Virus record (IMG/VR): IMGVR_UViG_3300049484_000117
Coordinates: 1-20,798 of that record
Origin: a virus
DNA length: 20,798 nucleotides
Reading direction: 5' to 3' (one strand)
The notes under the pieces are model-generated. The model was not told where the DNA came from. It did no database searches and saw only the letters and a list, made by a program, of their open reading frames with translations. The position numbers were made by a program, and so were the translations under genes. Below are positions 14,446 through 20,798 of this stretch, one piece after another. Within the stretch, counting starts at the first letter, position 1. Each line of letters begins with the position of its first letter.

Positions 14446-15384
14446 GTGTCACATTGTCTATGGGCTGGGACAACGGTTTACTGGGGCACCACGGCGAACT
14501 GGACCAACATCACGTCGGGCGGAAACAAGTTACCCGTGAGCGGTGATACCGTCTGGATAGAGAACAGCTCTCAGTCAATCACAAGCGGCCTGGCTCAGTC
14601 GGCGGTTCATCTTGCGGCGTTGAACATCGGGCAGTCGTATACGGGTTCGCTTGGTTCGGCGACGGCGTTCCTTCAGATCGGCGTGACGGGTGCGGGTACG
14701 GTCAACATCGGATACGCCACGCCGGCCGGATCGTCAGCGGGTTCGGGCCGGATCAAACTGAACTTGGGCACGACGACGGCCGCGATCACCGTCAGCAACT
14801 CGGCAAGCTCAGCGACGGACACGGGCTATACGCCGATCCAACTCAAGAACGTGCAGGCGAGCAGTACGCTTAACGTTCTCAAAGGTATCGTCGGCGTTGC
14901 GGTGGGGCGCGGTGAAGTGTCCACGCTTGGGACGGTCTATTCGCAGTACACGACCTCGCAGTCTTCGGACGCCACGGTGGTACTTGGTTCGGGCGTGACG
15001 TGGACAACGCTAAATCAGAGCGGCGGGACGGTCACGATCAACAGCGCAGGCACCACGATCAACCAGTACGGCGGAACGTTGTACGTTCAAGGCGGCGGTG
15101 CGTATACCACGATTACGCAAACGGGCGGGACGCAATGGCTTTATGACACGGGCGCGATTACAACACTGACGGTTGACGGCGGGACCTGCTACGGGAACAA
15201 GACGGGAACGATCACCACGCTGGCGTGTAAGTCCGGTACGGTGGATCTCACGAAGGGCATCACGGCGCGGACGGTGACGACGCCGCAAATCTGGAAGGGT
15301 GCAGTACTCAAGTACGATCCCGCTATCGTGACCATGACAAATAAGGTTGCGCCACAAGAGGCGCTAACGCTGACGGCGAGCTAA
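14446..15384 (+). CDS. Predicted beta-solenoid tail fibre-like protein
   Basis: A 312-residue protein very rich in Gly, Thr and Ser with short repeating strand-turn units (e.g. TLNQSGGTVTINSAGTTI, then NQYGGTLYVQGGG, then ITQTGGTQWLYDTGA), the look of a right-handed beta-solenoid seen in fibres and adhesins. The N-terminal WAGTTVYWGTTANWTN segment resembles a W-x...-NW cap found before such solenoids. It starts with GTG at 14446, preceded by GAGGTG at 14435-14440. It is probably exposed on the tail and could take part in host contact. The C-terminus (KYDPAIVTMTNKV) may pack on a partner. The stop overlaps the next start (TAATG). Confidence 0.7.
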   Translation: MSHCLWAGTTVYWGTTANWTNITSGGNKLPVSGDTVWIENSSQSITSGLAQSAVHLAALNIGQSYTGSLGSATAFLQIGVTGAGTVNIGYATPAGSSAGSGRIKLNLGTTTAAITVSNSASSATDTGYTPIQLKNVQASSTLNVLKGIVGVAVGRGEVSTLGTVYSQYTTSQSSDATVVLGSGVTWTTLNQSGGTVTINSAGTTINQYGGTLYVQGGGAYTTITQTGGTQWLYDTGAITTLTVDGGTCYGNKTGTITTLACKSGTVDLTKGITARTVTTPQIWKGAVLKYDPAIVTMTNKVAPQEALTLTAS

Positions 15385-15836
15385 TGGGCTACCTGATCGA
15401 CGATGAGCTGCTTGGCGAGATTCGGCGATTGATACGCGAAAGCAAGTCGCCCAGCCGTGGCGGTAGTACGCAACGGCCGAATCCGAAGGAGCCAGTAGGC
15501 GAAGATGGTTCGGCGTCAGAAGAATTTTACGCCAAGCTCCAAGGCAGCTTCCCGACGAGCGGCAGTACGCTGACATGCAAGCTCTGGGACCCTGTAGCCG
15601 AAGCGGTCTACGGTGACAACATCACGGTGTACTGTGCGTCTCGGATGTACGGGTGGGGAGCGACCACGAAGTCATTCGCCGCGCCGTCTCTCGGACCTCC
15701 TGCGGTAAGCGGCTGCTGGCCCCAACTGTCGGCGAATGACGATTCATTGCGTGTGGCGATCCATGAGTATGACGCGAACAGCGACCCGGTCTATTGGCTG
15801 GTGAGTCCGCAGTTTACGTACTCGAAGGCGTGCTGA
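15384..15836 (+). CDS. Unrecognised tail-region protein
   Basis: A 150-residue protein, coupled by overlap to genes on both sides. Residues 1-25 form a charged helix (DDELLGEIRRLIRESK), then a Pro/Ser/Gly-rich linker (about 22-50), then a beta-rich C-terminal domain (about 50-150; KLWDPVAEAVYGDNITVYCAS, PVYWLVSPQF). The helix-linker-strand layout suggests an N-terminal attachment segment and an exposed domain, such as an adaptor between fibre and tail. No family is recognised. Confidence 0.7.
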   Translation: MGYLIDDELLGEIRRLIRESKSPSRGGSTQRPNPKEPVGEDGSASEEFYAKLQGSFPTSGSTLTCKLWDPVAEAVYGDNITVYCASRMYGWGATTKSFAAPSLGPPAVSGCWPQLSANDDSLRVAIHEYDANSDPVYWLVSPQFTYSKAC

Positions 15837-16507
15837 TGAGCGATCCGTATCAGGCCATCGACATTGCGAGCGGAGCGGTGCTCCTGGATTCCGTTACTGG
15901 GCCGGTTCGGAATTGCTGCTGCACAGAAATTATTGAATGGGCGTGTAGGCTGTGTCCCGGAAATACTACGATTCCTCTTCCGACTACTGTTCGCTTGACT
16001 CCTCCCGCGTCGTGGCCTTCCATGCCTGCGGTGTATGGATTGTGTACGTCGTGCGAAACCAGTCTAACTCCACCGACTGCAACAAAGACGCTGACGTTGG
16101 CCACTAACACGGCGTCGTCTATCACATGGACAGACGGTGGAGATTCTGACGTACAGGTTGGAAAGTGCGGATCTGGCGAGGGATACTTTGTTGGATTAAC
16201 GTGTGACGGTGCAAATAAGCCCTACGTCGGAGGTATCATTGTAAAACGAACTGCTACATCGAATTGTGGTACAGGAACTAGACCCTATGAGTACCTGCAC
16301 TATTATGCGTTTTCTAGTTTTGATGCAACGAGGTTAACGCAGGATCAGCTTGACGCGATGTGCGCGCAAGAAGACGTTACCTTGACATATCCTGTGTCCG
16401 GAGGAACTACGCAGGCGCTTAGGGTGTGTTACTATGGAACGCCTGTATCACAACATACTGACGCAAATTATCTTGCTGGAACTGTAACCATCGAGTTTTT
16501 GTACTGA
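15836..16507 (+). CDS. Cysteine-rich tail-region protein
   Basis: A 223-residue protein with 12 cysteines, including NCCC near residues 26-29, a C-x2-C (WACRLC) and C-x2-C (LCTSC) and several single cysteines in a Thr/Ser-rich beta-type sequence (TKTLTLATNTASSITW). The layout suggests repeated beta domains stabilised by disulfides or metal, fit for an exposed virion part. The start at 15836 overlaps the previous stop (TGATG); an in-frame ATG at 15794 lies inside the upstream gene and is rejected. The second half is AT-richer than its neighbours (two lines counted by hand gave 40% and 47% GC), hinting at separate ancestry. No known family is recognised. Confidence 0.72.
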   Translation: MSDPYQAIDIASGAVLLDSVTGPVRNCCCTEIIEWACRLCPGNTTIPLPTTVRLTPPASWPSMPAVYGLCTSCETSLTPPTATKTLTLATNTASSITWTDGGDSDVQVGKCGSGEGYFVGLTCDGANKPYVGGIIVKRTATSNCGTGTRPYEYLHYYAFSSFDATRLTQDQLDAMCAQEDVTLTYPVSGGTTQALRVCYYGTPVSQHTDANYLAGTVTIEFLY

Positions 16508-16508
16508 C

Positions 16509-16796
16509 ATGGAAGAGACTTGTGTTTATCTCGGCGGCTGTTGCAGTAACCCGGTATGCAAGCTTGGTCTGCCTCCGCTCTGTGATGGCTGCGGATCGTT
16601 TCAAGAAGCGGAGCAGAAGCAGCCGACGCCTAAGTCCGACCGCCACGCCTGGGAGACCGCGGCGAGGTTCGCGGCAGACGGCTGCAAGCATAGAAACGCG
16701 AAGACGAGACGCTGTTACGCACAAGGGACGTGCGAAATAGACAAGGCGACAATCGGGGCGTGCTCAATGGGCGTTTACCCCGCGTTTGGAAAGTGA
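16509..16796 (+). CDS. Small cysteine-rich protein
   Basis: A 95-residue protein with ten cysteines: C5, C11, C12, C17, C25, C28 in the first third, then C59, C69, C75 and C85. The middle (about 29-58) is helical and charged. Two clusters separated by a helix suggest two small metal- or disulfide-held knots. It begins one base after the previous stop, with no strong ribosome binding site, so translation is probably coupled. It sits next to another cysteine-rich gene and before the tail-spike gene. Function unknown. Confidence 0.65.
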   Translation: MEETCVYLGGCCSNPVCKLGLPPLCDGCGSFQEAEQKQPTPKSDRHAWETAARFAADGCKHRNAKTRRCYAQGTCEIDKATIGACSMGVYPAFGK

Positions 16797-16805
16797 GGAC
16801 GGACG

Positions 16806-18539
16806 ATGGCTGACATCTATGTTGACCTGGCGTATGCTGGCGGCGGCAGTGATGGAACGATCACCAAGCCATACCTGACGGTGACGGACGCCGTGGCGGC
16901 ATTTGCAGCGGCGAACAACGCCGACACCACGATTCACATTGCAACCGGAACATATGAAGAGGCGGGGCAGATCCTTCTGACCTCCTCGCACGACGCTTAC
17001 ACGCTGATATTCGCCAAGTGGGGCAGCGGCACCGATCCGATCATTACGATGGCCGCGGCCGAGGTTGTTGACTGCGAGGTGATCTCGATTGACGCGACGT
17101 TTACGCATACGGCCACGAAGTACTTGGAGATCGGTGACAACATCACGATCAAATGCACGGCGCAGATGGGCGTGACGCTGCCGACTCCGTTCAAGGTCAA
17201 AGGCAACGGCGATTTCAGATTGGGTGCGTGTAACCTGGATTGCTCGTTGCACTCCACGCCGACTACGGTTTACCCGGCTTACGTGGATGGTGCGACGTAC
17301 ACCGCAGCGAAACTCACCATGACAAACACGAAGATCACGCTGCCCAACACGGCCGGTGCTGCCTACGGCATATTCCTGCGAGACCTCGACCTGGCAACGC
17401 TGGACGGCGTGTATCTCGCGGCGGCTACCTACACTGCGGCGAACCTCGTCTATGTGCGTGACCGCGTTCGTCGGTTGCGCATCCTCAACTGCAAGGGTTG
17501 GACCGATACGGGCACGATGGTTGATATGAACCTTGCGGTCAGCGGAACGGGGATCGGATCTCTGACAGTAAAGGGTTGTTCGTGGCGTGGCCACATGATC
17601 TTTGACGGCCTCGAAGGATTGACTTCGACGTGGAAGACCGCCGTTCGAGTTCTGAACAACAAGTTCATCCGGTACGGAAAGACGCCTACGGCTCTTCCCC
17701 TGCTGAAGATTGGCAACGACGGCATAGCGGCTGCAAACGTTTTCGGGCCGGTGGTTGTGCGAGGGAATACAATCGTTGTCGATCCGTTGGCCCCCGCGAC
17801 TACTCACCTAATGCTCATCGGTGGCGATTGCTGGTATGCGGACGTATCCCGCAACTACGTAGATGGTTTGGTTGCTACGGACTACACCTGTGTCTTCAAG
17901 GGCTGCTATTCAAATCTGCACCACAACATGATCCGAGGGTTGAACCCGATCTACGCCAAGGGGCCCGTCGGGTCGAAGTTCATGAACAACACCGCGATAG
18001 CGTCCGAGCTTTCGGCTTATTGCCTGAAAATCAATGACGGCGCTGTCGCGGCTGGAAACAAGGACCCTGACGGCATCTGCGTATTCGGAAACATCCTCGC
18101 GAACTACTCCACGGCGGCGGATACAGTCGGAATGTTGATCGAAGGAACTGACGTTCCGGCCGTGGTTGACTATCAGGCCACGATAGACTCAAACCAGTAT
18201 TACGTCACTGCCGGCAAGAACCTCGCGAAACTCGACGCGACCACTTACGCAACGCTGGCACTCCTGCAAGCCGCATGGGCAGCGGGTGAAGCGACGAACG
18301 GACTCGGCACCGAAGACAACGACCTCAACAGCGTTGTGGCCGATCCGCTCATGTCTACGTTGGCATCGGCAACCGGGTACACCGTGACGGGCACCGATCC
18401 ATCCACGCTCGTTTGGGGCCTCGATTTCCGACCGTCGCCGGGATGCCTCGCGTCGCAGGGGCCGCAATTCGGCATATCGACGTACAGGCCGCTGAAGGGT
18501 GCGTGTACGCCTATATTGAAGAAGACGCTCTTTTTCTAG
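16806..18539 (+). CDS. Parallel beta-helix tail-spike candidate
   Basis: A 577-residue protein. The start, IYVDLAYAGGGSDGTITKPY followed by LTVTDAVAAF and IHIATGTYEE, is the typical opening of pectate-lyase-like beta-helix proteins (D-G-T...P..T...A, then V/I-x-I-x-x-G-T-Y-x-E). Repeating asparagine-containing coils follow (VRVLNNKF, VVVRGNTI, ADVSRNYVDG, LHHNMIRG, KFMNNTAI, CVFGNILANYS). Such proteins bind or cut surface polysaccharide, but catalytic residues cannot be assigned from the sequence. The C-terminal 60 residues contain FRPSPGCLASQGPQFGISTYRP, like ends seen in bacterial right-handed beta-helix proteins with DG.DFRP..GSPA. GAGGA at 16795-16799 precedes the ATG. It is probably the receptor-binding part. 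Confidence 0.78.
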   Translation: MADIYVDLAYAGGGSDGTITKPYLTVTDAVAAFAAANNADTTIHIATGTYEEAGQILLTSSHDAYTLIFAKWGSGTDPIITMAAAEVVDCEVISIDATFTHTATKYLEIGDNITIKCTAQMGVTLPTPFKVKGNGDFRLGACNLDCSLHSTPTTVYPAYVDGATYTAAKLTMTNTKITLPNTAGAAYGIFLRDLDLATLDGVYLAAATYTAANLVYVRDRVRRLRILNCKGWTDTGTMVDMNLAVSGTGIGSLTVKGCSWRGHMIFDGLEGLTSTWKTAVRVLNNKFIRYGKTPTALPLLKIGNDGIAAANVFGPVVVRGNTIVVDPLAPATTHLMLIGGDCWYADVSRNYVDGLVATDYTCVFKGCYSNLHHNMIRGLNPIYAKGPVGSKFMNNTAIASELSAYCLKINDGAVAAGNKDPDGICVFGNILANYSTAADTVGMLIEGTDVPAVVDYQATIDSNQYYVTAGKNLAKLDATTYATLALLQAAWAAGEATNGLGTEDNDLNSVVADPLMSTLASATGYTVTGTDPSTLVWGLDFRPSPGCLASQGPQFGISTYRPLKGACTPILKKTLFF

Positions 18540-18550
18540 GGAGGTGCTGT

Positions 18551-18796
18551 ATGAACGCGATTCGTCTGTTCTGGGACGGGTATCACAAGCTGATCGGAGC
18601 CGTGCTTCTGGCGATCCTCGGTGCGTTGCTCGCGGCGGGCGTCGTCACGATGGCGCAGGCCGAGTTGATCGGCGGGGCTATCGCCATCGCAACGGGGGCA
18701 ACGTGGCTATCCGCACGAGCGGTGGCCGATCCTGGCAACGTTCCGGTGATCCGTCCAACCGTGGGGGCGGATACGGCGGCGAAGGGAGGCGCGTGA
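18551..18796 (+). CDS. Holin-like small membrane protein
   Basis: An 81-residue protein with two likely membrane helices (about residues 14-34, LIGAVLLAILGALLAAGVV, and about 39-57, LIGGAIAIATGATWLSAR) and a short soluble tail. Size and topology fit a holin, which times lysis by opening the inner membrane. GGGAGGTG at 18539-18546 provides a good start for the ATG at 18551. It opens a series of membrane and lipoprotein genes after the tail spike, the usual place for lysis genes. No endolysin is next to it. A role other than lysis cannot be excluded. Confidence 0.6.
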   Translation: MNAIRLFWDGYHKLIGAVLLAILGALLAAGVVTMAQAELIGGAIAIATGATWLSARAVADPGNVPVIRPTVGADTAAKGGA

Positions 18797-19467
18797 TGCG
18801 TACCCTTGTCTACTGCCTTACGCCTGTTTTCGTTCTGACGATGTGTGGGTGCTTCGGCTATGAATCCTCTCCCTGGGGCGCGACTCAGAAAGCCAATCCC
18901 GGTTTCCGAATCCAAGCGAAAGATCCGAGGGCACCGAATACGCCGATCATCGACATAGGCTGCACGTCTGACATGGGAGCTACCGCCAAGAAGTTCAACA
19001 TCGAAAAGGACGGGTTGAAGGTCGAGACCGAAGACTTGAACCTGTCCAGCAACGCGACGAACCCGCGAAACGCGGATACGAATCAATTGCTCGCGACCGC
19101 GTACATCAACCGCGTGATCGGCGACACCATCACTGCCACGATTTCGGCCATCGTACCGGCCATCCTGGGCGGCATGAGCAAGGGCACCGGTTCGACGGCT
19201 GGCGGTATCTCATGGAACCCACAGACGGGGGCCGTCGGGTACACCGGGCCGAGCGGGCCGACTGGATACGCCGTTCAACCATACGTTCCGACGAGTCAGC
19301 CGGGTATGCCTGCACCGCCTCCGTTTGTGTCTACTCCGGTTTCGTCACCAGATCAGGCGGCTGTGAACGCGGCGATCCTGAAGGCGCTGGAGTCAATCAG
19401 TAATCGGTTGCCGACTCCTGCGAGTCAGCCGACATCGGCACCGACGACCACGAGGGCAACACAGTGA
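18796..19467 (+). CDS. Predicted lipoprotein with proline-rich tail
   Basis: A 223-residue protein starting MRTLVYCLTPVFVLTMCGC, a signal peptide with a probable lipidated cysteine at C19 (preceded by G). The mature part holds a charged region (about 30-95), a helical Ala/Ile-rich stretch (INRVIGDTITATISAIVPAI, about 108-127), a Gly/Pro-rich segment and a C-terminus rich in Pro, Ser and Thr. It sits after the holin-like gene, where outer-membrane spanin subunits (Rz1-like) often lie, but it is much longer than usual Rz1. ATG at 18796 overlaps the previous stop (TGATG) with GGGAGG upstream. Alternatives: an exclusion or adhesion lipoprotein. Confidence 0.65.
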   Translation: MRTLVYCLTPVFVLTMCGCFGYESSPWGATQKANPGFRIQAKDPRAPNTPIIDIGCTSDMGATAKKFNIEKDGLKVETEDLNLSSNATNPRNADTNQLLATAYINRVIGDTITATISAIVPAILGGMSKGTGSTAGGISWNPQTGAVGYTGPSGPTGYAVQPYVPTSQPGMPAPPPFVSTPVSSPDQAAVNAAILKALESISNRLPTPASQPTSAPTTTRATQ

Positions 19468-19766
19468 AGTGGTTTCTACTGGCTCTATTGCTGCTAGGCG
19501 TTACGGTGGCGCTGGCCATGCTCATGCCGGGGTGTGCGACTCGCGGCGAATGGCATCAGGTAACGGTTGACGTGGTTGACGAGAAGGGCACACCTGCGGC
19601 TGGAGCCACGGTACGTATGACCTTGGACACGTTGCCTCCGATCATGTTCGCGTTTGTGCTTGACGAGGTTGGGACGCGGCAATTCATGGCACCGGTGAAT
19701 GGTAGGGCAGTGGAGATACTCCAACGTAGCCAGCGAGCAAGGGTAACGAGTCAATGCGTGGACTGA
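19464..19766 (+). CDS. Second predicted lipoprotein, small
   Basis: A 100-residue protein with a hydrophobic signal (FLLALLLLGVTVALAMLM) ending PGC at C24, a likely lipidation site followed by A-T, compatible with outer-membrane sorting. The mature part has VTVDVVDEKGTPAAGATVRM, the pattern of a carboxypeptidase-regulatory-like beta-sandwich (V-x-V-x-D-x-x-G-x-P-x-x-G-A-x-V). It starts with GTG at 19464, overlapping the previous stop (GTGA). Two lipoproteins in tandem in a phage are uncommon. It is either an outer-membrane spanin candidate or a surface-modifying (superinfection exclusion) protein. Confidence 0.6.
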   Translation: MKWFLLALLLLGVTVALAMLMPGCATRGEWHQVTVDVVDEKGTPAAGATVRMTLDTLPPIMFAFVLDEVGTRQFMAPVNGRAVEILQRSQRARVTSQCVD

Positions 19767-19969
19767 TCACACAGTACGGCGGCAGGCTGATCGTGCCGGT
19801 GATTATGCTCCTGGCCGGCCTGCACTTCGGCGGTGTGCTGCTGCTGTGTCTGGCGTTGATGGGTGCGTTGTCGTTTGCGGTGGCGGTTCGATGGGGTGCG
19901 ATTATCGGCGCGGTGACGGCCGGGGCGATCCTGGCCCTGATGCTGATGGTTCGGATGATAGGCTTCTGA
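19754..19969 (+). CDS. Very hydrophobic small membrane protein
   Basis: A 71-residue protein that is nearly all membrane: stretches about 11-30 (RLIVPVIMLLAGLHFGG), 27-45 (VLLLCLALMGALSFAVAV) and 47-68 (GAIIGAVTAGAILALMLMVR), so two or three helices. It may be a second holin, an antiholin or a pinholin. It overlaps the end of the upstream lipoprotein gene by 13 bases and has no clear ribosome binding site. Assignment rests on size, hydrophobicity and neighbours only. Confidence 0.55.
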   Translation: MRGLITQYGGRLIVPVIMLLAGLHFGGVLLLCLALMGALSFAVAVRWGAIIGAVTAGAILALMLMVRMIGF

Positions 19970-19983
19970 GCGGGGGGCCACCC

Positions 19984-20454
19984 GTGGGCAAGATCGGCGA
20001 CACGCTGGGGAAGTACAGTACGGCCATCGTGTACGGCGTAATCGGCATTATTACCGCCGTGGCGGCAATCGTCGGGTTTTCGTACACGCTCCACGAGTCC
20101 GTCACGGTGATCCAGACCACCCGCAAAACGGATCTGGAGTTGCTTGAAGCCAAGCTCCAGGCCGAGGCCAAGGTGTACGCGATTGAGCGTGATGCAAGCG
20201 TTCGGATGGAACAGATGCTCCACGAGAAGTTGGATCTGCGGCTCGATCGTACCTCGCTGGCGAACACGCAGGATCATCAGAACATCATCACCAAGATCGA
20301 GTCGAACTACCGGGACAACCGAGACTCGATCAAGATGTTGAGCGATAAGGTGGACAGGTTGATTGAGAAGCACCTGACGAGCACGACGGCACCGAGCACG
20401 AAAACAGGGAACGCAATCGCGATCGGAAGACATCAGATTGGAGTTGACCCTTGA
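19984..20454 (+). CDS. Membrane-anchored coiled-coil protein (inner-membrane spanin candidate)
   Basis: A 156-residue protein with one N-terminal membrane helix (about 13-36, TAIVYGVIGIITAVAAIVGF) and a long charged helical, probably coiled-coil region (about 40-130; LELLEAKLQAEAKVYAIERD ... DSIKMLSDKVDRLIEKHL). This N-in/C-out anchor plus coiled coil is the layout of inner-membrane spanin subunits (Rz), and it also fits XhlA-like proteins. Start GTG at 19984 is chosen because it opens just before the membrane helix with a G-rich run upstream (19971-19977); in-frame reading further upstream is not convincing. It ends in a TTGA overlap with the next gene. Confidence 0.55.
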   Translation: MGKIGDTLGKYSTAIVYGVIGIITAVAAIVGFSYTLHESVTVIQTTRKTDLELLEAKLQAEAKVYAIERDASVRMEQMLHEKLDLRLDRTSLANTQDHQNIITKIESNYRDNRDSIKMLSDKVDRLIEKHLTSTTAPSTKTGNAIAIGRHQIGVDP

Positions 20455-20699
20455 ACGGAATCAAGCGGACGAAATGGGAGCAGGTCAAAGCTCTGGGAAT
20501 CTGGGCCGGTACGGTGGTTTCAATCGTCGGTCCGATGATCTCGTGGGAGTATTCGCAGCGGCGTGAGGTTCGGTCTGACCTGGCCGAGTTGAAGGGAAAT
20601 CAGATCCGCATGCACGAGCAGATGGGCAAGATGCCCACCAGCTTGACCAGTCTGAGGGACTTCGAAGACCTGAAGCGGTTTGTCGAGATCGGTAAGTAG
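20451..20699 (+). CDS. Small membrane-anchored helical protein
   Basis: An 82-residue protein starting with TTG at 20451 (stop/start TTGA overlap; GGAG at 20440-20443). Residues about 14-30 (ALGIWAGTVVSIVGPMI) form one likely membrane helix, followed by a charged helix (EVRSDLAELKGNQIRMHEQM, about 38-57) and a basic/acidic end. The layout repeats that of the previous gene in short form, as in XhlA-type hemolysin/holin helpers. Function unknown. Confidence 0.55.
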   Translation: MNGIKRTKWEQVKALGIWAGTVVSIVGPMISWEYSQRREVRSDLAELKGNQIRMHEQMGKMPTSLTSLRDFEDLKRFVEIGK

Positions 20700-20729
20700 G
20701 CCCGGCTTGACGCGGCGGAGGTCCAGCGA

Positions 20730-20798
20730 GTGACTCACGAGGACATTGCCCAGAAGCTCGGAGCGATCGCCAAAGGCCAGTCCGAGCAGGGGCAACGG
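20730..20798 (+). CDS. Start of a further gene, cut by the window end
   Basis: A GTG at 20730 has GGAGG at 20717-20721, eight bases upstream, and opens 23 codons (VTHEDIAQKLGAIAKGQSEQ and on) to the end of the window without a stop. The beginning is helical and polar. It follows the same spacing style as the genes before it. Too little is visible to name a function. Confidence 0.45.
   Translation, partial: MTHEDIAQKLGAIAKGQSEQGQR

Noticed and set aside
14446-15384. Possible DNA direct repeats or CRISPR-like array in the GGT-rich gene
   Set aside because: The repetition is at the amino acid level (short solenoid units), with varied spacing and DNA; there are no constant repeats with unique spacers.
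16764-17807. Long minus-strand open frame (347 codons) opposite the tail-spike gene
   Set aside because: Same reasons: antisense to a convincing beta-helix gene, arginine-rich composition, no motif.

Overview
The window is a continuous stretch of a tailed-phage (siphovirus-type) structural region, either a free phage or a prophage. All recognised genes lie on the + strand, and most are joined by stop/start overlaps of the ATGA, TGATG or TAATG kind, so it reads as one long late operon. No integrase, tRNA, IS element, CRISPR array or clear host gene is visible. No gap between genes reaches 300 bases; the longest are 68 bases (7497-7564) and 48 bases (3279-3326). The few stretches counted by eye are GC-rich (about 60% at 9061-9120), with AT-richer patches in the tape measure and in one cysteine-rich tail gene (37-57% and 40-47% in the lines counted). 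Two successive lipoprotein signal peptides suggest a host with a Gram-negative type envelope. The exact host cannot be told from this sequence.

Head module (about 1-9117): terminase small and large subunits (large subunit of the lambda GpA type), a SAM-dependent methyltransferase and a 55-residue zinc-ribbon protein inserted after the terminase, a gpW-like head-tail joining protein, a lambda gpB-type portal, and one long ORF that fuses a prohead protease, a scaffold-like linker and a Mu gpT-like major capsid protein. A strong internal ribosome binding site lies in frame just before the scaffold/capsid part. Then come a DUF2190-type decoration candidate, a Rossmann-like protein of uncertain role, a small beta-rich protein and a head-completion candidate. 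Gene order follows phage lambda closely, with extra genes inserted and a capsid of a different lineage.

Tail module (about 9117-18539): minor tail protein Z-like, gpU-like terminator candidate, tail tube protein, a gpG-like tail assembly chaperone with a probable -1 frameshift at an A8 run that adds a cysteine-rich gpT-like extension, a short tape measure (498 aa), then proteins without recognised lambda counterparts: a 341-aa protein, a 312-aa Ser/Thr/Gly-rich predicted beta-solenoid, a 150-aa protein, two cysteine-rich proteins, and a 577-aa beta-helix tail-spike candidate.

Membrane/lysis-like module (18551-end): a small holin-like protein, two overlapping lipoproteins, a very hydrophobic 71-aa protein, two proteins with an N-terminal membrane segment and a soluble or coiled-coil tail, and the start of another gene cut by the window end. 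No endolysin is seen; it may lie beyond the window.

The points most worth checking are the gpG/gpGT frameshift with a DnaJ-type CxxCxGxG motif, the nested start inside the protease-capsid fusion, the terminase junction where conserved TerL sequence begins before any usual start codon, and the unusual lysis-like cluster.
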